A program made the translations under genes and the position numbers. 64,000 nt of DNA from Lonicera japonica (Eukaryota > Streptophyta > Magnoliopsida > Dipsacales > Caprifoliaceae): positions 3,946,501 through 4,010,500 of the forward strand of contig CM038469.1 of NCBI GenBank assembly GCA_021464415.1, in the 5' to 3' direction. A model generated the notes under the pieces. The model did not search any database. It saw nothing but the letters and a program-made list of their open reading frames with translations, and was not told the origin of the DNA. This document shows, one piece after another, positions 46,889 through 59,720 of this stretch; position 1 is the stretch's first letter; the number at the start of each line of letters is the position of its first letter.

Positions 46889-47860
46889 ACGATATGAACC
46901 TATGGGTAAAACTACGATATGAACCTATGGGTAAAACTTTCCCCCTGGAAACCAGTTTGCAAAAGTAAGGAATCGATGGGCTCTATAAACTACTCCCAAA
47001 TTTATCATTTTTTCCATGTGAGACTATTTAACATCCAGTCCCATACTTAACATAGTGCTTGATATCACTTGTTATGAACCCATGGGTAGAACTTGCCCAT
47101 GATTGCAAGAGAAGGGCGCCCATAGATATAAACTACTCCTAAATTTATCATTTTTTCCATGTTGGATTATTTGTGTTCGTAACACACCACTAAGTTTTAG
47201 TCCTTTTTCAACTTCAACTTCCAAACTGGATTAACTATGATTGAATCTTCTCCCTTTGACATATGCTAGAGGATTAAAAATGGAAACAAATTGTGCTGAC
47301 CGCTAATTTGTAGTTATATTTCAATGGTTTGTTGCAAAAAATTGGTGGGCTTTCTTGGTGACAGATTTTCAATTGTTGTTATGATGATAATAATAAATAA
47401 GATTCTAGTGTTGTACTGCTGCCTATTTAATTGATCTAGTGGATAGATAATTATTTTCTTTTTGAGAAAATAAACCTTTAATAGAAATTTGAAAAGGAAG
47501 TCAATGACAAAGAATATTTTAATTAGAAAAATAAATTAAAAAAATCAGCTGGCGCACCCTATCGACGCTAGCTCATTGGTAACCTTTTCCACTTTAGCAT
47601 CGATCCAGAAAATTTTTGGATCTTATTAACGCACTTATCTACTAGTATTCATCCAAATGACTCGAGTTGGAATGGTGGCATGGTGTCTACTTCTGATAGA
47701 AATTGTTATTTAGCCATAAGCTTGCCATGGGTTGAACTTGCTATTTAAAACGGATAAATAGTTAGGCTTACAAGGAGAGAGTATTTGTGGGCTTTAAGCA
47801 CCAGCCCAGATACAATTTTTTCCATGCGAGACTCCAAGTTCATAACAGAGAAACTACACA
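46889..47860. repeat. Local repeats around 'gaacc-atgggta-aac'
   Basis: A 25-bp unit (ACGATATGAACCTATGGGTA plus AAACT) is tandemly duplicated at 46889 and 46914. Related longer blocks recur at about 47075-47165 and 47722-47850; all share 'atgggt-gaacttgcc' and 'attttttccatg'. No coding. Confidence 0.55.
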
Positions 47861-47979
47861 GCATCAGCAAGTAAACACAGCCAATAAAACACAATTAATT
47901 CCATTCTTCAATCCATAAGCTTGTCCTAGCCACTAAGCCACTGGATTAGATAGCGGATGAAGCAGTTAAAATGTCTTAA

Positions 47980-49253
47980 GAGTACGTTTATCGTGCAGGA
48001 TTAAAAGTAAGATTGGATTAATTAATTATATTCGGTATTTGTTATTGAAAATAATATGATAAATAAATTATATCATGTGTTTGGCACTAGGGTGGATATA
48101 ATATTTTAATACTACCCTGCATTTGGTGCAACACGGGATTGGTTTATACTCAGGATTAATTATCATTTTATTCTTTTAAAACCGGATAAATATATACCAT
48201 CCCTATAGGTAGTATTATTTTATCCCATGGTTGCCGGATAACAAAATTAATATAAAAATTAATATTTAATTAATTTTTTTTAATCTTTTTCTTTACGCCT
48301 TTTAGATGGGTGGTGTTATTTACCCTCTTCAATCTGTCACAAATACCCCCTTCCAAAATTTAACTAAAAACACATTTTAACACCTCCTTATTTGTCACAA
48401 ACACCCACATTCATTGCCTGGTGTTATGTGAGTGCTTAGCAACACACTCTTCTCATGTAAGGCAAGTTTACGTAAGTGCACTAACCTCTCATTAGGCGAG
48501 CTTTATTTGAAAAATAGTCCAGTAATTCATTACCTAATGTTAGACAAGTTATTACAAACAAACTTTCATCAAATAAGGCGAGTGTGCATCTGCACTCACC
48601 TCTCATTATGCGAGTCTTAGAGAGTGTTAGTGACTAGAAGTTTACCTTTGGGGGTATTTTTGACAAATTTGGTAGGTATAAATAACGTTACCCTTTTAAA
48701 TAATCAAATTTATTAATGAAAATTTTCTACCACCCAAAATCACAGTAACTCAAGTAATAAAATTCATTTCTTGTATAATATGGTATTTTTATTTATTTTT
48801 TATTAAATGAAGGTATTTATAAGAAACTTTAATTTTAGAAAAAAAAGGAGTGACATTAGAATTTGAAACTGTACTTAATGCCTAGTTTGTAAATATTGTA
48901 TGTAATATAAAACTTTTCCACCAAAAGAGTTTTTTTACGAAACTTATTTATAAATATGAAAATTGCATTAGTTAAAAAAAATGTGGATAACAATTAAAAT
49001 TGCATATATTTTTAAAAGAAAAGCAAGTTGTATTATATAATATCTGGACTTGTAATCCGGAACTCCATCAAATGTAAAATTTATTAAATCTTTATCCGAG
49101 TAGTCATTATCATGTCTGATCCCGCTTAATCTTTATCCGACTAATTTCTTTCTTATACCACATAATTCATATTCGACTAATTTCGACTCTTATCCTATCT
49201 GGCTTTTATCCTATTATATCATATCTCCTTATCCGACATGCCAAACGCACCCT
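47980..49253. mobile_element. MITE-like candidate with GGATAA-rich ends
   Basis: The left end GAGTACGTTTATCGTGCAGG and the right end, read inverted, GAGGGTGCGTTTGGCATGTC are similar but not identical. Both are followed by GGATAA-rich sequence. A fragment of the same family ending 'ttatccgatttaccaaacgt' is at about 55960-56165. No target duplication was found. Confidence 0.33.
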
Positions 49254-50866
49254 CATACTTTTACATTTTATAATTGGTTTTCCCTTCATGTTGTGTTGCC
49301 TAGTGGTACGTAATCGAATTTTTTTAATTAACACTTCGAATATTTAAGTACCTACTTTATAAATGTTTAGAAATGGAAACAATATCGACCACTAATGGTT
49401 TAACCAGTGTCATGTATATATATAGTGATTGAAGCAATGCCTGTATAGATAACAGGCTAGTAAAGTTTCACAGTATAAAAGGTTTCCAATAAATAATCTA
49501 AAATCTTACAAACAAAGAATGTTTATCAAGGTGACTTACAACAACAAATTGTACTCTTTCTTTTTATCAAAAATGCGAAACAATACACATGACAACATCC
49601 CCGATGAATGCTTCAAGTTTCAATACCAAATGTTTCTCAAGTTGCTTGTTTGGTTGTACGATCGTCTAATCCATAAATTATGACTATCTAGAATTGATGG
49701 TAAAGGTGAATAGAGTAGGCAACCGCACATGGCCCATGTTCTAAATAGTAATTAGTTTTTATAAAATTAGGGGTCTAAATTTCAGTTTTTATATTTATTT
49801 GTTGACAATGAAAGGACCCAAATTTAAAATTAGAATTGTAAGGACCTAGTTTATAAAGGATGTTAAATTCTATATTTCTAGGTATATTTTTTTAAATCTT
49901 TCAAAGATAACTATAATATTTTCCACTAGTCCACTGTGCTCTTATTGTCGCCTTCTCTCGATCTCCAATTGTTGTTGAATACCCATTAATTGTATTTTTT
50001 TCAGAAGAAAAGATAATTGTCTCTTCTTTAGTTTGGGTTTGTTATATTTATATCTTCTTTTTTTTGTGTAACTTTTTTCTTATCTAAAAAAAAAAAAATT
50101 GATAATTTTTTTTGATATAGTTATTTACATGATAAAGTTGAAAGGGGTCTCATTTTAAACTTTGGCACAGAGCCTTCCAAATCATAGACTGATTGATAGA
50201 TGCTAAATTTGTTCATATTATTAACATAGATTTGTATAACGCGATTTTTCCTCGTGAAATTTATTATAATTGTAGATTCCGTAACTATAAAGGTGTTTTT
50301 CTAAGTAGGAATTTACATACACAATCTCTTCGGAGTTTAAACAAATTGATAACTTGCATTTAACTGAACCTGTATCTTGAGACAAGAACAAATATTCAAA
50401 AGTGGGATAGCATACAAATCATATGAATAAAAAGCCCAAATTGCCAAATGAGAGATTTTGAATCATAGGCTACTGGGCTCATCAATCACAGGACTATGGA
50501 AATCAACAATGCCATGCAAAATGCATCCAGATATCAAGGCATATAATAATATAATAATAAAGTATATAATATAATATTAATATTAACAAAAATACTAAGA
50601 TGTACGTTTTCATCCTTTTCCAATCGCAGTGACAAAGTGATAAACACATACCATACCTACAAAGCCAATTTTCTGGATTCATTCAAGGTGAAGATTATAC
50701 TATAGATTAGATTAGATAGATTACTCCTGACGGACATGTTTCTCGTCATCAATAACCAAAAAGAAGCTATTGATTTCCTAATAACCAAAACGTCCACAAA
50801 AGAGCCCCCAAATTCCTGTAAGCAGAATCATAATAGCTCAGGGACAGACAGACAGAGAGCGAGCAA
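49254..50866. other. Intergenic, downstream of the helicase gene
   Basis: No ORF or RNA gene recognised. The 3' UTR of the - strand helicase presumably occupies about 50600-50866, but a clear poly(A) signal was not pinned down. Confidence 0.3.
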
Positions 50867-53800
50867 CTATATCAAATCAGCAACATTCATAGGCATTTCG
50901 TCAATCTGGGTACTGTAGTACTGCTCTATGTCGCGTAGAATCTTAATATCATCATTTTTCACAAAATTTATTGCAACACCCTGCACATCATCAAGAAACC
51001 CAGATCCATGAATGAATTCTAAGAAATCAATGAGCAAACATAGCAAGCATAAATAGCAAGGGAAAAGGGCTCCATCATGGGAAAAAGCTTTTTGCAAGGG
51101 AAAAATTATATAAATAACTACCTTGCGTCCGAACCGACCAGAGCGGCCAATGCGATGGATGTAAACCTCTCGGTCGTTAGGAAGATCATAGTTGATCACC
51201 AAGGATACCTATAAGACAAATAACCAATTATATAAGCCATGTGCATTATGGGGACGAATTTGAGCCCATGCCCACAAACAAATTGGGCGAATAATAGCTC
51301 ATTCAACAAGTTTATATGTCATTTAAGCAGCATATAGCATGTATCCTAAAGTTAATTGTTTGTCCAAATCTATATGAAACTACTTATATATAATGTACTT
51401 CCAAACAAATACATAGAGAGAGAGAGAGAACCACATGAACTTGCCTGTTGAACGTCCATCCCCCTAGACAGTAAATCTGTTGTAATCAGAACACGAGCTG
51501 TGCCAGACCGGAACACTCCCATTATTGCATCTCTCTCCTTTTGAGGCATGTCGGCGTGCATCGACGACACTGTAAAGTTATTGTCTCTCATCTTCTCACT
51601 CAACCAATCCACCTGTATATATGTTAAAAACTACATTAAATACCAATACCAGAATCTATCAAACTAAACTAAGTCCCAAGTAATCCACTTCATATTATAT
51701 ATAATCAGCACAAGAACTAGAAATAAACCATTTCCTAACAATTAACTATAAAATTGTTAAAACACGAATCCACCCTCACCAATTAAAGAAAAAATTAGAC
51801 CAAAATATTACCTTCCGCTTCGTGTTGCAGAAAATAACACACTGGGTGATCGTAAGGGTATCATAGAGATCACACAAAGTATCAAATTTCCAATCTTCTC
51901 TTTCTACTGCAACAAAAAACTGCTTGATACCCTGCCGTTTAATAAAAAGAGATTAATAGAAATAATAAGCCCCTCCAAAAAATTCATTGATTGGCATCAA
52001 ACTCTGGATTTGTTTTTTCCCGAGATAGTTGATACATAAACATAAACATTACTAACCTCTAGAGTCAACTCATCACGTTTCACAAGGATTCTCACAGGGT
52101 CTGTCATAAATTTGCTTGTCACCTCCAAAATTTCGCTAGGAAGGGTGGCAGACACCAAAACAACCTGCAACATTTAATAAAGAACTGCAGTTTAACCCAA
52201 GGATCAGGCAAAACCATAGGTTTATTAGACCAAAAAAGCGTAAAAAACCTGTATTATCTAAAATTTATCTAAATTTTCCTAAAAGTGGAATGACGTTAAT
52301 ATTCACTTTATTAACTGAACCTAAACTATATATACTTCTTTTATCAATAAAAATTCAGAAGGGCAGTGGAACAGTCATAAAGCATGGCTCCCTAATACAA
52401 AAAAATGAGACTATGGAGGGGATTCTATAGGAAGTATCTAAAGAAAAATCACAAATATAAAACATGCAAAGAATAAGCTAAGCAACTGGAAAAAATTTAA
52501 TAAATATATAGTTCAAAAACATATATGGATAATATCATACTAACAAAAATACACAAAGTTTATCAGTTAGCACAGAATTTAGTTGATAATGGAAATAGCA
52601 TTTAGAAGAATGTCAAGAGGAGATACCTGAAGCTCTGGTGGAAGATATCTGTAGACATCATAAATTTGATCCTTAAAACCTCGGTTCAGCATCTCATCTG
52701 ATTCATCCTAATGAAATTTCAACAAAAACCGAGTGTCAAGTCTCCACTGTTGCGACAACATTGAAAAGGTGGACTGAATAGCAGACTATCACACATTACA
52801 AAATCATATAATTCAAGCAAACAAAGTGTTGTTAAACTCACAAGAACCAAAATTTTTATGCCTCTAGTTCGTAATGTTCTCCTTTTGATCATGTCTGAAA
52901 CTCTGCCTGGAGTTCCAGATACAATGTGAACTCCATGTTCTAGCTTCCTGATATCCTCGCCAATGCTTTTGCCACCAATACATGCATGTGCCTTTATATT
53001 AATGAAATCACCAACTGTCAATATAAATTTCTCAGTCTGAGCTGCTAGCTCCCTTGTAGGTGACAAGATCAAAGCTTGGACTCTGCAAAACTTGAATGGT
53101 AAATAAAAATGTATTTTTCTTTTTTTTTTTTGCAAGAAACAGAAAATTTATTGCAACTGAAAAAGTTAAAAATACGGGGGGCAAGATGTCCCCAGCAAAC
53201 ACCAAAAAGAAACTAACACAAAAACAAATTCCCATAAGAGCCCCCCAAAACAAAAGTACAAAACAACCCACGTAGCAGCTAGGTAGGGCTTCAAAGACGA
53301 TGAATGGCCAATGACTTGGTCGGAAATGAATTTACTAGGCTTTAGTGGCATGGAATGAGCAACAATTTTCTATGTTGAAGACCAAAAAAAAACCCGAAAA
53401 ATATATATTAAATAGAAAATTTCTTAAAACATAAATACAAGAAGCTGACTCAATTTGATAAGCCAAAATTATCATCTAGTACACACGGCATTGTCTAATT
53501 GGTAATATTGTCCTAGATGCATGTGCCTAATGTGATATACTGATATCATATAATAATTCAATAAAAGATTATTCCTCTAATATGCAAAAAGATAATAATC
53601 CACTAAATTTATTATATTAGATAAATTATAGAATGCCACAGGTATATAAAAATACTTGATTTCATAACAAAGCTAGTTGATGGGGTTAACATCATCCAGA
53701 AAGAACAAAAAAATGTTTTGAAGGTGTCCTGTGACTGTTATTTCCAAGGTTTCTTTGAGAACTTTTATTGAATAACACATTAATGGGTTTGTACAATTTG

Positions 53801-55411
53801 ACAAAATATTACTAAACTGCTTACAACTAAAAATTTCTTTAGAATTGCCAACAGCGTCGTGTAGTGTCACAATTATTCAAGTAATTCTTTTTTCTCTTCT
53901 ATTTTACAGAAAATAACTCCAATAGAAAGTTTGGTACATGGAAAAAATGACTCTATCTTCAGTTTTGGCTTACCAGACCTGGGAATGGAGTGAGAATAAC
54001 GATGTGTATTTGTATTCCTGCACGCTTTATCAAGTTTTATAACTTTTTATATAACAAATAGAAATATTATTAATAAAGAAAATAAGTGATTGTAAAACAA
54101 CAAATATTTATGACAAGTGGGAAAATGAGATGGTGATTTGGTTAGATGTTCTATTACTTTTTCTAGTTTTACATGGTATTCAATTCTTTGAGAGTTTGGT
54201 AAGAAACAAAAATTTTCTTGAGAAACAAAGAAAAGACAGAGCACATCTTACACAACCAGTCTCTTTTTCCGAAATTCTATAAAAATTAATTGTTTTTGAT
54301 GGAATCCAATTCTTTGAGGAATGGGTAAGATATTGTAAAGAGCAACTCCAATCCTCTCCTGTATTTTCTCAAATTTGAGGAAAATGTCATATTTGAGCAG
54401 TGCCTCGCCAATTCTCTCTTATTCTCCCCATATTTAAATGTTTAGAGACAATTATTTTGAAAAACTAAGTTTATGTTTTTGTTTTGGGACTCCTATTCTT
54501 GTCCCATTACTTATGAATAAATTTGGGTACTCGTGATAAGGGAGAGTTGGAGCAAGATTTTAAGTAATTTCTTCCGAAAATTTAAATTTTGGGACAAGCT
54601 TGAGGAACGATTGGAGTTGCTCTAACTTATTATGGTTTGCGATTTTCCATGGAATCTAATTCTATGGGAAAAAAAAATCTGTGAGAAAAAAAAAACCGAA
54701 GAATATCTCATCAAACCAATTATCTCCTTTCCAACTTCTCATAACACTTAACAGTATTTTTCTTTTTCTTTTTTGAAGGGAGGTGCAATAGAAAGTCAAA
54801 CTAAACCAAAGAAAGGGCTGATCTTTTAAATTATGCAGGGGAATAAAAAAATTCCTTTTAAAAAGTTGACATATCTGTAATTAATCATCTCTATACATCA
54901 ATCTCCACATATAGACAAAATTTGACCAATAGACAAAGGGTTTAACAATAATAATAAAATAATATCACTAACTAGTAAGACTAGTTTTAAACTTAAGAGG
55001 GAGACAGAATTAGGGTTTAAAGCTATCAGAATAAAATTAGAAATAAACATTAAACTAGGGTTTAGTCAAAAAAAAAATCTAGAATGCTACGTACTCAGTG
55101 GAGGTGGTATCGACGATCTGGCAAAGGGCGAGCGAGATCATGGAGGTTTTGCCGGTACCAGACTGGGCCTGGGCGATGACGTCTCGACCGGATATGATGG
55201 GACGCAAAGCTCTCTGCTGAACAGCTGACGGTTTCTCCATGGCACATTGGTATATTCCTCTCAGTAAATCGTCCTTTAACCCCATCTCATCGAAGCTCAT
55301 CACCGGTTCCACCCCCTTTGTTGTCTCAAATATCAGCAGCTTCGAGTCATCTTCCGCCACCACCCTCCGCCCTCCTCTGTTGTTGAGATGCTGTTGCAAC
55401 ACTAACGCCAT
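50867..55411 (-). CDS. eIF4A-III-like DEAD-box RNA helicase
   Basis: ATP-dependent RNA helicase; eIF4A-III is the exon-junction-complex anchor that clamps spliced mRNA (family knowledge). Exons in transcript order: 55411-55095, 53082-52842, 52707-52627, 52164-52057, 51931-51812, 51612-51445, 51208-51122, 50980-50867. They give 411 aa. Motifs: Q motif (KPSAVQQ, Gln65), Walker A AQSGTGKT (82-89), PTRELA, TPGR, motif II DESD (187-190, the eIF4A-III form), SAT (218-220), VIFCNT, and motif [10 protein letters not shown] (363-370); it ends MPMNVADLI. Intron 6 has a GC donor. Intron 1 is 2 kb and holds a MITE and a retroposon end. Oddities: motif V reads TDLLSRGMD where eIF4A-III usually has TDVWARG, the Q-motif GF is replaced by AM, and MHGD is MHAD. 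Probably a diverged paralogue. Confidence 0.94.
53110..53385 (-). mobile_element. Poly(A)-tailed retroposon 3' end in helicase intron 1
   Basis: On the - strand the sequence ends AGTTGCAATAAATTTTCTG, TTTCTTGC and then an A-run (about 53111-53132). An AATAAA hexamer about 20 bases before a poly(A) tract is the signature of a retroposed 3' end. It could be an L1-type LINE 3' UTR or a processed transcript. The frame through it is not recognisable as a host protein. Flanking duplication is not clear. Confidence 0.5.
54340..54622. mobile_element. MITE in helicase intron 1
   Basis: Perfect 14-bp terminal inverted repeats GAGCAACTCCAATC and GATTGGAGTTGCTC bound a 283-bp non-coding element. The termini match a very common class of plant MITEs. 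Target duplication is unclear, so the superfamily (hAT or Mutator-like) is open. Confidence 0.8.
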
Positions 55412-55504
55412 TGCCGGACCTTAAGCTTTTTCTCTGCGAATGACTCTTTTTCCTTTCCTTTAGAAATAACAAAGTGGGCTATTTTCTTAAGAACGCAAAA
55501 ATGA

Positions 55505-55530
55505 GGGAACTATTTATATTTATTTATATA
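55505..55530 (-). promoter_or_regulatory. Possible TATA box of the helicase gene
   Basis: On the - strand the sequence reads TATATAAATAAATATAAATA about 100-115 bases upstream of the start codon at 55411. Spacing suits a core promoter with a short leader. AT-rich context lowers confidence. Confidence 0.35.
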
Positions 55531-56740
55531 CATGGAACGAGGAAGGAAAGAGAAACCCTTGCAGGGCACGGCTTATACCGCCTTTTCTAGGGATTACGAC
55601 TGCAAGGGTATATTGGGCGGACAGGATGCAAGGTTTGGTAAATTATTATATTTTGTTGGGCACGCAATTTATAAAATTTATTTCTTGTATTATATCATTA
55701 ATTATTATTTTATAAACATAATTTATACAAAGTTTTATATGATAATTATAAAAGAAAATAAAATGTTCATAGCAACACAATTATTATAGTGTTAAACAAC
55801 TGTGATAACTTATTCAGAGAGGCGTTCGCTTAAATTTGTGAAAAATCTTGTATTTGAGTCTCACCAACCACATAGAAAACTATTAGTAGTACTAGTAATA
55901 AAAAACTTTTAAAAACTAGACTAAAAGTGGCAATGTTGCGTTATTCAATTCCATAATCTTTATTCAATTAATTCATTTCCCATCTTATCTTATGTAATTT
56001 TTATCTGACTAATTTTAACTATTATCATATGCATCCCATGCTTCCATTCTTGGGTGAAGATTATGATATTTTGGAAAAGTTGTTCCGGGAAAATTCAATA
56101 CTTGAATTTTGCATTGAATCCAATTATTATCCTAGTTCCTTATCCGATTTACCAAACGTAACCTAATATGATATTTAGGGAGATTTTTTACCTAGATTTT
56201 TTACTACTTATTTTCATCGGATGTTTTATATAAGTTGTATATTAGTAAGATGTAATTCATGTAATGTATACCGATAAAAGTATGTGATAAGAATACTGGT
56301 AAGCATAGCGTTGCATTATTTAAGGAATGTGTGTTTGCGAATATTAAGTACGAAGGAGTAGTCTATTGAGGTTTAAAATTTATTTGTTGGGTTTTTAAAT
56401 TTCAGATCTGATTACGTATTTTGCCTTTTTAAAATTCAAGGCTTCCATATTTAGTCTATACATTTAATTTTTAAAGCGATAAAATATTTTTTATACCCTT
56501 GTCCTTAGATATAATTACTTTTATAAAACAAGAACGTAGGGGTTAAATTATCTATATAAGATTCATTCAGTATGAGATGTGATATATTCAATCATATGAA
56601 ACATATTCAGTTGTGATATTCATAAAAAAAATAAACAAATTTTTCATATTCAATTTTCAAATTTAATTTTCAGAATTCAAAATCAATCTTGCATCAGAAG
56701 TGAGAAAACTTGGTACCAAAAAAAATTAAGGAAAAATAAG
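55531..56740. other. Intergenic, upstream of the helicase gene
   Basis: Contains the repeat fragment at about 55960-56165 noted under the GGATAA-rich candidate. At 55826-55875 a short segment slightly resembles tRNA-derived SINE box sequences. No gene supported. Confidence 0.3.
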
Positions 56741-56746
56741 GAAACT

Positions 56747-57297
56747 ACGCAAATACACCCTAAATTATGTAACCAATTTTATTTTGGTCCCTCAACTTTA
56801 GAAATTCGATTTAACCCCTCAAATTATTGAATGAGTTTCATTTGGGCCTTCCTGTCCACTTTGACAATTAAAATTAATGAAAAATAGTACTGTGCACTAC
56901 ACAGTAATTTATAAAGGTATGTTGGTTCAAGTATTCAAGTATTGAAAACTAATATTTTCCTCCACAAGAAGAAAGGAAAATAAGAGGCAGCATAAGAGAG
57001 AGTAAGAAAAGAACAAAAAAATCTTCTATTTAGACCATAATATTTGTAAAAATAATAGTTTTTTGCTTTCTTTGCATTTAGTTTTTATTCTTTTATTCTT
57101 TCTTTGAAGGAATATGTATAGTTTTTAATAGTTGAATTAAAATATTTATAAAAAATTGTTATGTATGATTCACATGACTATTTAATATCTGTCAACTTTA
57201 ACGAATAAAATGAATTTCAATTAATAATTTAAAAAATTAAACTACACTTCTTAAAGTTCACGGTGAAAAGTAAAACTGACCCTATGGCCATTTACGC
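56747..57297. mobile_element. Long-TIR MITE candidate
   Basis: The left side (GCAAATACACCCTAAATTAT, then GGTCCCTCAACTTTAGAAAT) is loosely matched in reverse complement by the right side (GCGTAAATGGCCATAGGGTC, then GTGAACTTTAAGAAGTGTAG). Arms exceed 100 bp with many mismatches, as in old MULE-type foldback MITEs. Target duplication was not identified. Confidence 0.45.
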
Positions 57298-57789
57298 AAT
57301 TAACTCTTTATATTAAATGATATATTTTGTAAGATATATGGAAAATAAATCTTTATTAGTCTATCTTTAATTGACAAGCGATACTTTTTTTTTGTTTCGT
57401 AAAGGGCACGTAAAAATTATTATTTATCTTTACATATATAACTTTTTAAAAGGATTTTTTTTAATTTTGGGTCTATAGGATTCACGATATTAAGTTTGGT
57501 TTATAGTTTTATTTTTCATATGTTGGTGTTCAAAATAGGCGGATCAATCAAAGGTAAGATTTCGTTAGTTAACATAATATAGAACACTAGGAAAATGTCG
57601 CCCTTTTTTTTAACTCTCAAAGATTTGGTAAACCACAAGATTAATATTTAGGATTACAGTCCTAGAGTCCAATTTGCCCATGATTTAAGCAATTTATGCA
57701 GCTCAAGGTTTGAAATTGTAATGTGGTGGATGATAATACTCTTTGTCTATTTGTGGCATGTTTTTGAATAAATTAATTGATTGACCGGT

Positions 57790-57862
57790 GCTTAGATTCC
57801 ATAATTCAATAAATTATATATATATATATATATATATTATATCTTTAATTCCATAATTCAAT
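57790..57862. repeat. (TA)n flanked by a direct repeat
   Basis: A TA dinucleotide run at about 57815-57838 is bracketed by two copies of ATTCCATAATTCAATAAA, suggesting local duplication or slippage. Confidence 0.65.
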
Positions 57863-58735
57863 AAAATATGGAATATCTTGTGACACATATTAGCCTTGGT
57901 TCTCTGGGAGCTTGGTTCTTTGGGTTGCTAAAATAAGATGGGGTGAGAAGAAAAGTTTTGACAAAATTAGGCAGAATGAGTTTCGATCACAAGAATGATA
58001 ATAATAATTTGGTGAGTGAATTTAAGATTACTCTAAAATTAATTAATGTTTGACTTTCAACTTATAGGATTGGACCAATTGTTGTATTGATTTAATACAA
58101 TTTTGTCCGAAGGATTCTTTATTTTTGATATAATCGATTTCATTTTTAATGCAATTGATACAAAGATATACCTGTTGTTTGATTACGAGAGAGGGGGAAG
58201 AGAAGCAAAGGATAGAGAAACTGAGAAACCCACTCCCCTTACCAACTTTGCCATCACCCAAGTGCAATGGATTCATCCATTTTAAACTTTAGATATTTTT
58301 TTTTATTTTTTTTTTTGCATTAAACTTCAGAGTTCAAAAAAATAATAGTTGTTATGACCAAACTGCCATGGAAATTACGAACTTGAAAGTGTTGGAATCT
58401 TATTAATTACTTTAAAATTTATACAAGATTTTACAAAAGCACCATTAAAACATATTAATTTTAATATTAATTTTTTTTTGTAAAAATAAGTTGACATATA
58501 TAATTTAACAAATAAAATAAAATTCATTGTAATCGTGAAATAACTTATAAAAAGTATAAATAAAAAATTATATAAAATATTATATAAAATATCATCTAAC
58601 ATGTGTCACTGTTTTATTAGTTATTTCAAAATGTTACCCATAAATTACAAATATAACATTAAAACAAAATATTTTCATACGAGCTTTTGCGTATAAATAA
58701 ATGAATTAACAGATAGGATTTACACGGAGATGCTC
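57863..58735. other. AT-rich intergenic stretch
   Basis: No gene or RNA recognised. Confidence 0.3.
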
Positions 58736-58756
58736 TATGTACAAACGTAAGTTGAC

Positions 58757-58969
58757 ATGGCAAGTATTCATTGGTACCCAAATCCCAACGGTCATCGGCT
58801 CAATGCCGGACCGGTATTCCATACTCTACCGTTGCAAGCTAATAGCAATGTGGCGCTTGTGCAAATTGAGTTCAAGTTCAACCAACAAATGGCTCTGTTG
58901 TTGCTGTCTGGTGGAGTTTCTTCCTTCGAAATCTCCATTACAGGTTTCCTCCTCTCCTTTCACACCTGA
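58757..58969 (+). other. Short frame of higher GC, unrecognised
   Basis: A 70-codon frame from ATG 58757 reads IHWYPNPNGHRLNAGPVFHT early on. It is noticeably less AT-rich than its surroundings. A possible donor follows CATTACAG at about 58942. No domain is recognised and no second exon was found. It may be a gene fragment captured or left behind by transposition. Confidence 0.2.
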
Positions 58970-59408
58970 ACTTAATATTAGCACTGACCTAGGTTTTGCA
59001 AAAAAGTTTCAGTTACTTATTAGTACTATATATGTACAATTTTCTCAATCGACTATGATTAGTGTTGATTGTAATTCCTAGGCAAATGGAATTGTTATCA
59101 ATTGTACTCTAAAAATATTAACGGAGAATTCAATTCCGTAGAAATTCATCAATTGTGATTAGTGTTGATTATAACTCGTAGGCAAATGGAAATGTTGCAG
59201 ACCGATCGATTTTACACTGAAAAGCACTAGTAAGAGAACTAAATTCCATAGAAATTATTGGGTATCATGTTCCATGTCAATGTCGAAGAAGGAGATGTGG
59301 ATATGGACGGAGAACAAGCAAGTAATGACTACGGCTGTTGAGAGAGGTTGGAACACATTCATTTTCTCCCCTCATAGCCGCGACCTTGCCAATGATTGAT
59401 CATGTAAG

Positions 59409-59720
59409 TGTTGAGAATGGTTGGCTCAAACCATTTATCTCACATGGAAAAATTGTAGAACTCAACATGAGTATATAAGTGGGGGAGAGTCTCCACATAG
59501 TAACGAGGCCTTTTAAATGAAAACCCTACACCTGTGGCCCAAATGTGTTTAAGTTGGGGACAGTATCATTACTATGCGCGCGGACTGACGGGCCCGGTTG
59601 GTGCCCAAGCCCGACCCGAGTGCTGACGAGCACAACAATTGGTTTCAGAGGCGATGTTGGACCCACGAACTTGTGAAGCAGTATCGTTGGTGGAATCTAT
59701 GGTGGAGTTAGACTCAGAGC
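59409..59720 (+). mobile_element. Short-LTR (TRIM-like) element fragment with PBS
   Basis: A 229-bp LTR runs from TGTTGAGAATGG (59409) to GAGCACAACA (59637), with inverted ends TGTTG/CAACA. Immediately after it, TTGGTTTCAGAGGCGATG matches a decayed primer-binding site for initiator Met-tRNA (consensus TGGTATCAGAGC). The LTR contains ATGAGTATATAAGTGGGGG, a plausible TATA box at about 59470. No second LTR or coding region was found. It is non-autonomous; no 5S rRNA promoter was noticed, so it is not a Cassandra-type TRIM. Confidence 0.68.
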
